Below, in pieces: positions 31,640 to 40,018 of a DNA stretch of 48,291 bases (its first letter is position 1; every line of letters begins with the position of its first letter). The notes beneath the pieces were generated by a model. That model did no database searches and was not told where the DNA came from. It worked only from the letters and a program-made list of their open reading frames with translations. Source of the stretch: Streptococcus suis (lineage in GTDB: Bacteria > Bacillota > Bacilli > Lactobacillales > Streptococcaceae); contig JAKTNK010000014.1 of assembly GCA_029593465.1 (NCBI GenBank), forward strand, positions 1 to 48,291, written 5' to 3'. A program made the position numbers and the translations under genes.

Positions 31640-32830
31640 ATGTCAAAAACAATTGCAATTAACGCTGGTAGCTCAAGTCTTAAATGGCAACTTTACCGTA
31701 TGCCTGAAGAGGAAGTGCTTGCTGCGGGTATTATTGAACGTATCGGTTTGAAGGATTCGATTTCAACGGTTAAATTTGACGGCAAGAAAGAAAGTGAAGT
31801 TCGTGACATCGCTGATCACGTGGAAGCTGTGACATTGTTGTTGAACAATCTAACCAGTTTTGGAATTATCGACTCATTTGATGAGATTACAGGCGTTGGC
31901 CACCGTGTGGTTGCTGGTGGTGAAATCTTTAAAGAGTCAACGCTGATTGATGATAAGGTCTTAGCAGATATCGAAGCACTATCAGCCTTGGCACCGCTTC
32001 ATAATCCAGCTAATGCTGCAGGTATCCGTGCTTTCAAAGAAATCTTGCCAGATATTACCAGTGTTGCGGTATTTGATACAGCTTTCCATTCAACCATGGA
32101 GGAGCCAACTTACTTGTACCCAATTCCACGCAAGTACTATACCGACTTGCAAGTGCGTAAGTACGGGGCACATGGAACGAGTCATCAGTATGTGGCTCAA
32201 GAAGCAGCCAAGCAACTAGGACGTCCGCTTGAGGAATTAAAGCTCATCACCGCTCATATCGGAAACGGTGTTTCTATTACGGCGAATTATCATGGACAAT
32301 CTGTTGATACTTCTATGGGCTTCACACCACTTGCGGGTCCAATGATGGGTACACGTTCTGGGGACATTGATCCAGCCATCATCCCTTATTTGGTTGAACA
32401 TGCAGATGATTTAGAGGATGCAGCAGCAGTTGTCAATATGCTCAACAAGCAATCCGGTCTTGCAGGTGTTTCTGAAATATCTAGTGACATGCGAGATATT
32501 GAAGCTGGTTTGCAAGTTCAAAATCCCGATGCTGTTTTAGCTTATAACATGTTTGTGGATCGCATTAAGAAATTCATCGGCCAGTACATGGCAGTCTTGA
32601 ACGGGGTTGATGCGATTGTTTTCACAGCAGGTATGGGTGAAAATGCCTACCTCATGCGTCAAGATGTTCTTGCAGGATTGACATGGTTTGGTATCGAGGT
32701 TGATCCAGAGAAGAATGTCTTTGGTTACTTTGGAGATATTACAACTCCAGACTCAAAAGTTAAGGTTTTGGTCATCCCAACAGACGAAGAATTGATGATT
32801 GCGCGTGATGTAGAGCGTTTGAAAAAATAA
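31640..32830 (+). CDS. ackA: Acetate kinase
   Basis: A 396-residue enzyme converting acetyl phosphate and ADP to acetate and ATP in overflow metabolism. It begins with the ASKHA-fold signature [29 protein letters not shown] and [16 protein letters not shown] are the other family blocks, and the adenine-binding region (FTAGMGENA) is present. AGAAGGGG is the ribosome site. Monocistronic with its own promoter and terminator. Confidence 0.96.
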   Translation: MSKTIAINAGSSSLKWQLYRMPEEEVLAAGIIERIGLKDSISTVKFDGKKESEVRDIADHVEAVTLLLNNLTSFGIIDSFDEITGVGHRVVAGGEIFKESTLIDDKVLADIEALSALAPLHNPANAAGIRAFKEILPDITSVAVFDTAFHSTMEEPTYLYPIPRKYYTDLQVRKYGAHGTSHQYVAQEAAKQLGRPLEELKLITAHIGNGVSITANYHGQSVDTSMGFTPLAGPMMGTRSGDIDPAIIPYLVEHADDLEDAAAVVNMLNKQSGLAGVSEISSDMRDIEAGLQVQNPDAVLAYNMFVDRIKKFIGQYMAVLNGVDAIVFTAGMGENAYLMRQDVLAGLTWFGIEVDPEKNVFGYFGDITTPDSKVKVLVIPTDEELMIARDVERLKK

Positions 32831-32844
32831 ATCATAATAAAGAG

Positions 32845-32876
32845 AAAACACAGCGATTGCGGTCGCTGTGTTTTTA
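32845..32876 (+). terminator. Terminator of ackA
   Basis: AAAACACAGCGA pairs with TCGCTGTGTTTTT around a TTGCGG loop; strong stem and T tract. Confidence 0.88.
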
Positions 32877-32885
32877 TGATGTTTT

Positions 32886-32942
32886 GTAAAGTTTACTTGA
32901 CATAAAAAGTAAAGTTTACTATACTATAAATGTAAAGTATAT
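32886..32942 (+). promoter_or_regulatory. Triple-operator promoter of the XRE operon
   Basis: -35 TTGACA (32897-32902), 17-bp spacer, -10 TATACT (32920-32925). The palindrome GTAAAGTTTAC occurs at 32886-32896 and 32909-32919, and a third, degenerate copy GTAAAGTATAT is at 32932-32942. The copies are exactly 23 bp apart (start to start) and alternate with the -35 and -10 hexamers. A dedicated repressor, most likely the XRE protein encoded downstream, probably binds here. Confidence 0.75.
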
Positions 32943-32985
32943 TATACAAAATGAATATTTAAATGACTATAAGGTGGGTGTGTAC

Positions 32986-33192
32986 ATGAGATTACAAAAA
33001 GAAGCCAAAGACCAGGCATTGAAGAGAGTCATTTTTAGGAATCAATTATCAGGTCTATCGTCTTTGTTAATTGCTTTATCAAGTGAATCTGTCAGAACTA
33101 GTAAGCTTGTATTCACGATGTTTCTAGCGGTTAGTTTTGCTTGTTTTGTCAAAGCTTGTTATCTGTTTTATCGATTGAAGTGTGAACAATAA
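32986..33192 (+). CDS. Small two-span membrane protein (unrecognised)
   Basis: A 68-residue protein with a basic N-terminus and two hydrophobic segments (about 20-38 and 43-62, ending KACYLFYRLKCEQ). No family recognised. ATG 32986 preferred over GTG 32974 because AAGGTGG lies upstream of the ATG. First gene of a three-gene set (small membrane protein, XRE regulator, larger membrane protein) under the triple operator. Confidence 0.65.
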   Translation: MRLQKEAKDQALKRVIFRNQLSGLSSLLIALSSESVRTSKLVFTMFLAVSFACFVKACYLFYRLKCEQ

Positions 33193-33219
33193 TGGTTGCT
33201 ATTTTTAGAAAGGATTGGG

Positions 33220-33417
33220 ATGAAAACACGGATTCAGGAATTGCGAAAGGAACGACGGCTGAGTCAGGCAGACTTGGCTGCAGCCATGGATGTCACGCGG
33301 CAGACCATTATTTCCTTAGAAAAAGGACGTTATAATGCTTCGCTAGAACTGGCTTATAAATTAGCCAAGTATTTTGGTTTAAGTATTGAAGAAGTTTTTA
33401 TTTTTGATGAGGAGTAG
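33220..33417 (+). CDS. XRE-family HTH regulator
   Basis: A 65-residue protein that is almost entirely a Cro/CI-type helix-turn-helix (RIQELRKERRLSQADLAAAMDVTRQTIISLEKGRYNPS-like core, then LAKYFGLSIEEVF). It belongs to the compact YgzD-like group often paired with DUF-type membrane proteins. ATG 33220 follows AAAGGA. Inference: it is the autorepressor acting at the three operators at 32886-32942. Confidence 0.88.
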   Translation: MKTRIQELRKERRLSQADLAAAMDVTRQTIISLEKGRYNASLELAYKLAKYFGLSIEEVFIFDEE

Positions 33418-33429
33418 GAAGAGAAGTTT

Positions 33430-33882
33430 ATGTTAGAAAAAGCCTTAAAAACTATGGGAAAGAAGAAAACGGAAGAGACTTATGCTAAGCTGCTAAGGAA
33501 GCAGACAGTGTTCGGTTTTATCGGTGGCATTTGCCTATTGGCGTTACTGCCTATCCTTGAGATGTCAGATTATCAGCTGGGAATGATGGTAGGACTGACT
33601 TTTGGTCTGTTTATCTTTGCTGGGGCAAGCTACGCTACTCAAAAAGATCCTAAGAAGCTGCACCAAGCTTATATCAGTGCCTATGATGAACGCAATCAAC
33701 TTATTAACAAGCTGACAACGACTTGGACCTTAGTCTTTTTGCTTATAGTTATGTGTCTTCTCGTTCTTTTAGATGGTTTCTTTGGACTGATAATTCCTTA
33801 CAGGTTATTGTTAGTAGGTCTCATCTATTTTTGTTTAATCTGTTTGATAGGGATGAAGGCTCTACTGAACCGTTTTTTATGA
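33430..33882 (+). CDS. Four-span membrane protein (unknown function)
   Basis: A 150-residue protein with a charged N-terminus, two hydrophobic spans (about 29-46 and 51-68), a polar middle (YATQKDPKKLHQAYISAYDERNQLINKLT) and two more spans (about 98-118 and 124-145). This layout is common in proteins encoded beside YgzD-like XRE regulators (DUF3169-type neighbourhoods), but the family is not certain. Starts 12 nt after the XRE gene, so the two are cotranscribed. Confidence 0.7.
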   Translation: MLEKALKTMGKKKTEETYAKLLRKQTVFGFIGGICLLALLPILEMSDYQLGMMVGLTFGLFIFAGASYATQKDPKKLHQAYISAYDERNQLINKLTTTWTLVFLLIVMCLLVLLDGFFGLIIPYRLLLVGLIYFCLICLIGMKALLNRFL

Positions 33883-33915
33883 TAAAATAGTTCTAGTTTA
33901 ATTTGAGGAGTTGTC

Positions 33916-34587
33916 ATGAAACAATTTTTTAAAACGTTCTTTGTAATGGTGGGATTATTCTTTTTAACACAAATCCCTTCTTTTGCCATTGGTGGTGTCC
34001 TAGGCTATAACAAAGTTTTAGAAAAGGAGCAGTTTGGTCTTATCCAAACGGCAGGTGTCACCTTTCTCTTTTTGATTATTGGCGCATTAGTGATTGAAAT
34101 TGCCCAAAAACGAGGCATCTTCCTTCCACTTTCTGGTAAGAAAACCAAATCGATTTGGTTGACCTTTATCATTGCCTATGCCATCATTATGTTTGGCAAC
34201 ACCCTTTCTTCTTGGGTACTTGGTATTGAAGGGCAAACAGATACGGTTAATCAAGCAGGATTGGCTGATTTGATGACGATGTTACCGATTCCTCTTTTCT
34301 TTGTCATGGTGGTACTTGTGGCACCTGTTACTGAGGAAATTATCTTTAGAGGATTTGCGGCCAAGTATCTCTTTCCGCAACAAGAGTGGCTTGGTTTGAT
34401 TGCTGGCTCTATCATGTTTGCCTTGGTGCATACACCGACCAATTTTGGTAGTGCGCTAGTTTACGGTCTCTTATCAGGTGCAATGGCCTATGTTTACTGG
34501 CGGACCAAGGATATCAGGTATAGTATCGCCTTCCATGCTATTAATAACCTCATTGCATTTGTGGCGATGGTAGTTATGCCAATGTAA
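33916..34587 (+). CDS. CPBP family intramembrane metalloprotease
   Basis: A 223-residue polytopic protein of the CAAX-protease/bacteriocin-processing (Abi, CPBP) family. The catalytic motifs are intact: EEIIFRGF (about 142-149), FALVHTPTN (His about 176) and the C-terminal HAINN. In lactic acid bacteria such proteins process or confer immunity to bacteriocins or mature signals; the substrate here is unknown. TGAGGAG precedes the ATG. A terminator follows. Confidence 0.9.
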   Translation: MKQFFKTFFVMVGLFFLTQIPSFAIGGVLGYNKVLEKEQFGLIQTAGVTFLFLIIGALVIEIAQKRGIFLPLSGKKTKSIWLTFIIAYAIIMFGNTLSSWVLGIEGQTDTVNQAGLADLMTMLPIPLFFVMVVLVAPVTEEIIFRGFAAKYLFPQQEWLGLIAGSIMFALVHTPTNFGSALVYGLLSGAMAYVYWRTKDIRYSIAFHAINNLIAFVAMVVMPM

Positions 34588-34620
34588 AAGACGTTGAGAG
34601 GGGCTCTCAACGTCTTTTTG
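34587..34620. terminator. Bidirectional terminator between the CPBP gene and proC
   Basis: AAAGACGTTGAGAG (34587-34600) / CTCTCAACGTCTTT (34604-34617), perfect 14-bp stem, three-base loop, T tract. Confidence 0.9.
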
Positions 34621-34629
34621 TGCGAAGTA

Positions 34630-35400
34630 TTACATGTTTCTAGCCTTATCAATCGTAGCGTCAATTGCTGAGATGACGCTATGTGTTAGACCTGTCTTTT
34701 CCAAATCGGCAAGTCCTGTGATGGTCGTGCCACCTGGACTACAAATCTTGTCAATCAGGTCATGAGGACTGTCTTCAGATATCAGGAGATTTTGAGCGCT
34801 AGCCATGACGGTTTGTGTCACAATCTCCAGAGCCTGTGTCTTGGTCAGTCCGTTTTTGACGCCAGCTTTGGCCATGGCTTCGATAAAGAGATAGATATAG
34901 GCAGGGCTAGATCCAGCCAGAGCCGTAAAGGTGTCAAAATCTTTTTCCGCCAACTCAAAAGTTGTCCCGAAGCTATCTGTGATTTGAAGGGACAATGATT
35001 TTAAGTCATTGGTAACTTGTGGATTATAGCAGATACCTGTTGTGCTTTGAAGAATGCTAGCATTCATATTGGGCATAATACGGATGAGAGGCAACTGAGG
35101 GTCAGTCAGTGCTGCCAATTTGTCCAAGCTAATGCCAGCTGCCATAGACATGACAGGTTTTGTCATTTTTAGATTGCTCAAGACCGCTTCAAATAGCTGA
35201 GGTTTAATGCCCAAAATGACCAAGTCAACCGCATCAATCAAGGCTTGGTGAGATGAGGCGGCTATTAGCCCTAGCTTTTCAGCAATCTCTTCTGAGCGGC
35301 TAGGAGATGACCCTGAGATGATAATCTCATGACCAGTTGTTTTGATGCCGGTAATCATAGCAGTTGCCATTTTACCGACGCCAATAAATCCAATTTTCAT
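34630..35400 (-). CDS. proC: Pyrroline-5-carboxylate reductase
   Basis: A 256-residue enzyme of the last step of proline synthesis (pyrroline-5-carboxylate plus NAD(P)H to proline). The N-terminal nucleotide-binding loop MKIGFIGVGKMATAM and the C-terminal family signature (DKICSPGGTTITGLADLE) are clear. ATG 35400 is the family start; the frame is open into pepA. Encoded 31 nt after pepA on the same strand. Confidence 0.95.
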   Translation of the reverse strand: MKIGFIGVGKMATAMITGIKTTGHEIIISGSSPSRSEEIAEKLGLIAASSHQALIDAVDLVILGIKPQLFEAVLSNLKMTKPVMSMAAGISLDKLAALTDPQLPLIRIMPNMNASILQSTTGICYNPQVTNDLKSLSLQITDSFGTTFELAEKDFDTFTALAGSSPAYIYLFIEAMAKAGVKNGLTKTQALEIVTQTVMASAQNLLISEDSPHDLIDKICSPGGTTITGLADLEKTGLTHSVISAIDATIDKARNM

Positions 35401-35431
35401 AATCAGTCTTACTGAGACTTGCTCAACCTTT

Positions 35432-36493
35432 CTAGTAATGTTTGATTGTATCAACTGTTGCTCGGTCTAGGCGTTTGACAATGGCTTGTAGGAAGTTTTG
35501 TGCTTCGATAAAGTCATCCATAGCATAGAGCGTCTGATGTGAGTGGATATAGCGTGCGCAGACACCGATAGTGGTGGAAGGGATACCGTGATTTTTGAGA
35601 TGGGCAGCCCCAGCATCGGTACCGCCGGCAGATGGGTAATACTGGTATTTAACCCCAGCTTCTTCAGCAGTTGTGAGCAGAAAGTCTCGCATGTTTGGTA
35701 ACATGATGTGACCGGGATCGTAAAAGCGAATCAAGGTTCCCTCACCAAGTTTACCAGGCTCACCATAGATATCACCTGCTGGCGAGCAATCAACAGCGAA
35801 GAAAAGCTCTGGATCAAATTTAGTTGTGGACACGTGGGCACCACGCAGCCCAACTTCCTCTTGAACGTTTGCACCAGCAATTAAGGTGTTTCCGAGTGTT
35901 TCATCTTTTACTGCTTCTAGCATTTCAGGAATCATGAGGATGCTGTAACGATTGTCCCAGGCTTTGCTGATAACGTGTTTTTGATTGGCAGTTAAGATAG
36001 CTTCAGACTCTGGCACAATGATAGAGCCTGGAAGGACTCCAAATGCCTCTGCTTCTTCCTTGCCTGAAAAGCCAGCATCAAAAACGATGTCAGCTGTTTT
36101 AGGAAGCGCATTGGCATTACCACGAAGAAAATGAGGAGGCACAGATCCTGAGATAACAGGATACACGCGACCGTCTGGTGTATGCAGTGTGAAGCGTTGT
36201 GAGCTAACAACTAATGGGTTCCATCCGCCGAGTTCGACCACACGGAAGGTTCCGTCTGCTTTGATTTCCTTAATCATAAAGCCGACTTCATCCATGTGCC
36301 CAGCAACCATAATGCGAGGGGCCTTCTCATCATCGTGATGTCGGATTCCGAAAATCCCGCCGAGTCCATCGGTTTGAACCTCGTCAACCAAGGGGGTGAT
36401 TTTCTCACGAAGGTAATCGCGCACAGGTTGTTCGAAGCCAGAAGTTCCTTTGAGTTCGGTTACTTCCTTGATTTTATGAAATAAGTCAGTCAT
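35432..36493 (-). CDS. pepA: Glutamyl aminopeptidase PepA (M42 family)
   Basis: A 353-residue metal-dependent aminopeptidase that trims N-terminal Glu or Asp from peptides. M42 features are visible: VAGHMDEVGFM (His and Asp ligands), KAWDNRY (bridging Asp), NVQEEVGLRGA (catalytic Glu pair) and CARYIHSHQ (last His ligand). AAGGAG precedes the ATG. First gene of the pepA-proC pair. Confidence 0.94.
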   Translation of the reverse strand: MTDLFHKIKEVTELKGTSGFEQPVRDYLREKITPLVDEVQTDGLGGIFGIRHHDDEKAPRIMVAGHMDEVGFMIKEIKADGTFRVVELGGWNPLVVSSQRFTLHTPDGRVYPVISGSVPPHFLRGNANALPKTADIVFDAGFSGKEEAEAFGVLPGSIIVPESEAILTANQKHVISKAWDNRYSILMIPEMLEAVKDETLGNTLIAGANVQEEVGLRGAHVSTTKFDPELFFAVDCSPAGDIYGEPGKLGEGTLIRFYDPGHIMLPNMRDFLLTTAEEAGVKYQYYPSAGGTDAGAAHLKNHGIPSTTIGVCARYIHSHQTLYAMDDFIEAQNFLQAIVKRLDRATVDTIKHY

Positions 36494-36597
36494 ACTAATC
36501 TCCTTGTCTGTATAAGTCTTATTAGCATTTTACCACGTTTAGCCAGAAATGAAAAAGGGAGTGATGGACGCGTCAATTTGGCTGGTTTGGGAATAGA

Positions 36598-36625
36598 AAA
36601 AGCCTGAGAGATATCTCTCAGACTT
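36598..36625 (-). terminator. Terminator of the cold-shock gene
   Basis: On the minus strand GTCTGAGAG-ATAT-CTCTCAGGC (one G-T pair) is followed by TTTTTC. Confidence 0.8.
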
Positions 36626-36637
36626 GTTGCTGTTTGA

Positions 36638-36838
36638 TTACAATTTAACGATGTTTACTGCTTGAGAGCCACGTTGACCTTCTTCAACATCAAATGAAAC
36701 TTTTTGACCATCTTCAAGTGATTTAAAACCATCAGCTTGAATTTGTGAAAAGTGTGCGAAAACGTCTTGTCCTTCCTCAGTTGAGATAAAACCAAAACCT
36801 TTTTCAGCGTTAAACCATTTTACAGTACCTTGTGCCAT
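36638..36838 (-). CDS. csp: Cold-shock domain protein (CspA family)
   Basis: A 66-residue single-domain RNA chaperone. RNP1 KGFGFIS (residues 13-19) and RNP2 VFAHF (26-30) are intact. It binds single-stranded RNA and melts structures, for transcription and translation in the cold. GGAAGGAAG precedes the ATG. Monocistronic. Confidence 0.96.
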   Translation of the reverse strand: MAQGTVKWFNAEKGFGFISTEEGQDVFAHFSQIQADGFKSLEDGQKVSFDVEEGQRGSQAVNIVKL

Positions 36839-36926
36839 AATGAGTTACTTCCTTCCTTTTATGATGCGTAAATAAAAGGAGATGAAAATGTGAAACATGA
36901 TAACTCTGACATTTAATTACTTGTTA

Positions 36927-36955
36927 AGTATAACCTTTATCAGTAGAAAAGTCAA
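36927..36955 (-). promoter_or_regulatory. Promoter of csp
   Basis: Minus strand: TTGACT (36950-36955), 17-bp spacer, TATACT (36927-36932), leaving an 80-nt 5' UTR as usual for cold-shock genes. Confidence 0.75.
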
Positions 36956-37013
36956 TCTTAAACATCATTATTCTAAAAATAATGCTAAAAATTGCTGTGG
37001 TGCCGTTTTCTTG

Positions 37014-37022
37014 TGGTAAAAT
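37014..37022 (+). promoter_or_regulatory. Extended -10 promoter directly before the DUF4651 gene
   Basis: TGGTAAAAT (TGN plus TAAAAT), with a weak TTGCTG -35 at 36992. The start codon at 37030 is only 7 nt after the -10 hexamer, so the mRNA would be leaderless. Confidence 0.55.
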
Positions 37023-37029
37023 AGTGCTT

Positions 37030-37311
37030 ATGAAGAAGAAAACATTCAGTATTTTGGGTGGGGCCTTGCTTGGTTTAGGTCTTACTGCCCTCGCTACTCA
37101 GCTAGTTTATCAGATTGGTCAAGGAAAGAAAGCTCGTCGTATGGCAGATATTCGTGCCTATTTTAGCCAATTTGGTGAGATTCAAGTGGTTTATATCAAT
37201 GAATGTGAAGGCGACCACGACCTATCTGGTGGCGTAGTGTTAACAGATAACCGTCGATTTGATTTTGTTTATGATCAAGGGGAGATTATCGCCCAGGAGG
37301 TAGTGGTGTGA
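37030..37311 (+). CDS. DUF4651 family protein
   Basis: A 93-residue protein with one N-terminal membrane segment (residues 5-25, TFSILGGALLGLGLTALATQLVY) and a small soluble domain (VVYINECEGDHDLSGGVVLTDNRRFDFVYDQGEI). The DUF4651 family occurs in streptococci; function unknown. No Shine-Dalgarno precedes the ATG. Its stop overlaps the GTG of the thioredoxin-like gene (GTGA). Confidence 0.8.
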   Translation: MKKKTFSILGGALLGLGLTALATQLVYQIGQGKKARRMADIRAYFSQFGEIQVVYINECEGDHDLSGGVVLTDNRRFDFVYDQGEIIAQEVVV

Positions 37312-37625
37312 TTAAGGCGTCATCCTATGAGGAAATAGCTGAACGGATTGATTCTGATCAGAAAACTGTTTTTCTGTTTACGGCTGATTGGTGCGGGGAT
37401 TGTCAGTACCTATACCCCATGCTAGACGCCATTGAGGCGGAGAATACGGATTTTAGCTTTATGCAGATTGACCGTGATGCGTTTATGGATTTAGCACAGC
37501 AATGGCATGTTTTTGGGATTCCCAGTTTGATTGTGACAGAGAAGGGTCAGGAAATCGGTCGTTTTGTGGATAAGAATCGTAAAACCAAAGAAGAGATTAA
37601 GATATTTTTGAAAGGATTATCATAA
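37308..37625 (+). CDS. Thioredoxin-like protein
   Basis: A 105-residue protein with the thioredoxin fold. The redox centre is FTADWCGDCQYLYP (Cys-Gly-Asp-Cys, not the usual CGPC) and the cis-Pro loop is FGIPSLIV. It is predicted to be cytoplasmic. It starts at GTG 37308 with AGGAGG upstream, overlapping the previous stop by 4 nt, and is followed 2 nt later by ytpR; the three form an operon. Confidence 0.88.
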   Translation: MIKASSYEEIAERIDSDQKTVFLFTADWCGDCQYLYPMLDAIEAENTDFSFMQIDRDAFMDLAQQWHVFGIPSLIVTEKGQEIGRFVDKNRKTKEEIKIFLKGLS

Positions 37626-37627
37626 AA

Positions 37628-38254
37628 ATGATTTATACCTATAATAAAGAACACGTTGGTGATGTGCTGATGGTCATTGTCAAAGAAGATAAGGGACAAA
37701 AGGTTTCTGTTGAGCGTCGTGGGAAGGTTGCGCGTGTTTTCTTAGCAGACTCTGGCGATACAGTCGCTTGGAATATCTTTGACGTTTCTAGTTTGTTTGA
37801 GATTAGCGGACGTGGTCAAATCTTTTTGACTGAGGAAGAGGTGGCTGTTTTAAATGCTGAGCTGGCTAAGGAAGGATTTTCAGAGGAATTAGTCGCAGAT
37901 AATGCACCTAAGTTTGTGGTCGGGCAAATCAAGGAAATGGTTGCTCATCCAGATAGTGACCACCTCAACATCTGCCAAGTTCAAGTGGCTACTGATAAGA
38001 CCGTTCAAATTGTGGCTGGTGCGCCAAATGCGGCAGTTGGTCTTAAAACGATTGTGGCTTTGCCGGGTGCCATGATGCCAAGTGGGAGCTTGATTTTCCC
38101 AGGAAAATTACGTGGCGAAGATAGCTTTGGCATGATGTGTAGTCCACGTGAATTAGCTCTATCAAATGCCCCACAGGTTCGTGGTATCATTGAACTAGAT
38201 GACAGCGCAGTGGTCGGCGAAGCGTTTGATGTTAAGAAGCATTGGAATAACTAA
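37628..38254 (+). CDS. ytpR: tRNA-binding domain protein YtpR
   Basis: A 208-residue protein with a YtpR N-terminal domain (1-85) and a C-terminal OB-fold tRNA-binding domain (about 90-200, VGQIKEMVAHPDSDHLNICQVQ and KLRGEDSFGMMCSPREL) like that of PheT and EMAP II. It likely binds tRNA ends; exact role unknown. Last of the DUF4651-thioredoxin-ytpR operon, closed by a terminator. Confidence 0.9.
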   Translation: MIYTYNKEHVGDVLMVIVKEDKGQKVSVERRGKVARVFLADSGDTVAWNIFDVSSLFEISGRGQIFLTEEEVAVLNAELAKEGFSEELVADNAPKFVVGQIKEMVAHPDSDHLNICQVQVATDKTVQIVAGAPNAAVGLKTIVALPGAMMPSGSLIFPGKLRGEDSFGMMCSPRELALSNAPQVRGIIELDDSAVVGEAFDVKKHWNN

Positions 38255-38282
38255 AAAGACGGTTTTTCCGTCTTTTTAGTTT
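38251..38282 (+). terminator. Terminator of the ytpR operon
   Basis: CTAAAAAGACGG / CCGTCTTTTTAG perfect 12-bp stem around TTTTT; overlaps the ytpR stop region and can serve both directions. Confidence 0.9.
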
Positions 38283-38756
38283 AGTACGAACAAATGGCTT
38301 GGATGTTGTCTTTTACCTCTTGACTGAGCAGTCCGTTCTGATTTAAATCCATGTAGATGGTTAGTAAGAAATTTTGATAGTTAATCCAACGTAGATACTC
38401 TTTTGGGGCAGCTTTGGGAAAGACTGTATCGGAAAGGCAGTGTAAGGAGAGTCCTCTTCACAATCTAGTTCGATGAGTAGCGCGGCTAGTAGGGCTGTAA
38501 ACGACCGTGTTAACGTTGGGATACCCGTTTCTTCTATTTGATAAAAGAGAAGATTTTGTACCATGATTTGCTCTGCTAGCCAAGTAAAAACCTTCACCGT
38601 AACGAGACCATCTAGTAAGGCATGGCAAAAACTGGCATAGACTAACTGATCGCGGATGTCCGCTTCAGGATTGCCGATGTTATCCAGCAGCCAGTATAAT
38701 TCTTCTTGAGTGTATAATTCTGATGCCCGTAACTTTTGATATAAGGTTTCTTTCAT
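38281..38756 (-). pseudogene. DUF2785-like gene with a frameshift
   Basis: From ATG 38756 (AAAGG upstream) the protein reads MKETLYQKLRASELYTQEELYWLLDNIG and continues to about residue 100 (LLAALLIELDCEED), like DUF2785 proteins. It then shifts into a junk tail ending at 38361. In another frame the same strand continues with SDTVFPKAAPKEYLRWINYQNFLLTIYMDLNQNGLLSQEVKDN to a stop at 38281. A single indel around 38430-38460 would restore one protein of about 158 residues. Real decay or a sequencing error. Confidence 0.75.
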
Positions 38757-38809
38757 AGTTTTGCCTTTCATCGTGTGGTTGTGTGGTTGTTTAGATAAGC
38801 AGAAAATGC

Positions 38810-39559
38810 TTAGTTATCTTTTGGTTGTCTTTCGGGTGAAGCCATTCTGTCTGATTTCCTCAACCAAAGGTGTTGCAAGAAACTAACGTCTTTATAGGGG
38901 CTCAAGTCACAAACGGCGAGCTCTATGTTTAGCATCTTGTCTAGCCAACCCTCTTTGGTTTTGACGTCGTTGGGCTGCAAGCTGTAAAAAGTTCGAATTC
39001 CTTGATAATGCTCGAGGTCGAGCTGGCTTAAGGAGACCGCGTCTTCAATCGTGTAGGTTTTTCCTTGGGCAAATGATAGGCTTTGAAACTCTTTACCATC
39101 AAGTAAGTCCAGGGCGGTGGTCACGTCATCTGCAAAAACAACGCTCTGAAAAATTTTGCCAACTGGATTGTGCTTGATGAGGGAAACTTGCCCGTTTGGC
39201 TTGAGTAATCGGTAAAATTCGGACCAGTAGTCGAGGTATTTTTCAAAAGGGATATACTCTAAGACGTTGTGGCAACAAATGACATCAAAAGATTGGTCAG
39301 AGAGGCGCTTTAGGACATCCAGACTACCAAGCTGTTTGGTGAAGGTTTGTGAGTCATCCGCAAAAAGCATGTCTGCGTTGGGTTCGACAGCTGTAACCGT
39401 GTTTTTTTGTGCGAGGAATTGGCTGACCAGTCCAAAGCCGGCACCAAAATCCAAGATAGTGAGATCTTCCAAATGAGCCAGTTGGGCAAAGGTGATGTCG
39501 TATTGTATTTTGCCCCAAGGCTGCGCTAACATGTCTCGATAGGTTGCTAAATTGACCAT
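38810..39559 (-). CDS. Class I SAM-dependent methyltransferase
   Basis: A 249-residue small-molecule-type methyltransferase. Motif I is ILDFGAGFGLVSQFLA (about 34-49), the acidic end of strand 2 is VEPNADML (about 58-65) and motif IV CCHNVLEYIPFEKYLDYW (about 94-111). The Methyltransf_11 fold is clear; substrate unknown. AAAGGAG precedes the ATG. It is divergent from the competence gene ssbB. Confidence 0.87.
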   Translation of the reverse strand: MVNLATYRDMLAQPWGKIQYDITFAQLAHLEDLTILDFGAGFGLVSQFLAQKNTVTAVEPNADMLFADDSQTFTKQLGSLDVLKRLSDQSFDVICCHNVLEYIPFEKYLDYWSEFYRLLKPNGQVSLIKHNPVGKIFQSVVFADDVTTALDLLDGKEFQSLSFAQGKTYTIEDAVSLSQLDLEHYQGIRTFYSLQPNDVKTKEGWLDKMLNIELAVCDLSPYKDVSFLQHLWLRKSDRMASPERQPKDN

Positions 39560-39593
39560 TTTTTTCTCCTTTGCTGATTATTTTAACATAGTT

Positions 39594-39601
39594 TTCGAAT
39601 A
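39594..39601 (+). promoter_or_regulatory. SigX (ComX) cin-box of ssbB
   Basis: TTCGAATA 21 nt before the start codon. The context TCGAATAGATAAGTA is nearly identical to that of the comYA cin-box at 26899. Confidence 0.85.
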
Positions 39602-39622
39602 GATAAGTAGGAGGAAAATGAT

Positions 39623-40018
39623 ATGTATAATAAAACCATTTTAATTGGTCGTTTGGTGGCAACACCTGAGATGGTGAAGACCCCCAATGATAAGTCTGTG
39701 GCGCGTGTGACAGTGGCCGTTAATCGTCGTTTCAAGGGGAAGGATGGGGAGCGTGAAGCGGATTTCATCAACGTGGTCTTTTGGGGACGCTTAGCAGAAA
39801 CGCTAGCCTCCTACGGTTCTAAAGGAAGCTTGATTTCCTTAGATGGTGAACTGCGAACACGCTCTTATGACAAGGATGGACAAAAGCATTACGTGACGGA
39901 AGTCATCGGCCAGTCCTTTCAATTACTCGAAAGCAGAGCCCAGCGCGCCATGCGAGAGAACAATGTGACGGCTGATTTAGCTGATTTGGTCCTTGAAGAA
40001 GAAGCCTTACCGTTCTAA
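39623..40018 (+). CDS. ssbB: Competence-type single-stranded DNA-binding protein SsbB
   Basis: A 131-residue OB-fold SSB. It protects and stores incoming single strands during transformation. MYNKTILIGRLVATPEM and the ADFINVVFWGRLAETLASY core are standard. The C-terminus EEEALPF keeps the acidic-Pro-Phe tip that recruits partners, on a short tail typical of SsbB rather than the replicative SsbA. AGGAGG precedes the ATG, and the cin-box assigns it to the SigX regulon. Confidence 0.94.
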   Translation: MYNKTILIGRLVATPEMVKTPNDKSVARVTVAVNRRFKGKDGEREADFINVVFWGRLAETLASYGSKGSLISLDGELRTRSYDKDGQKHYVTEVIGQSFQLLESRAQRAMRENNVTADLADLVLEEEALPF

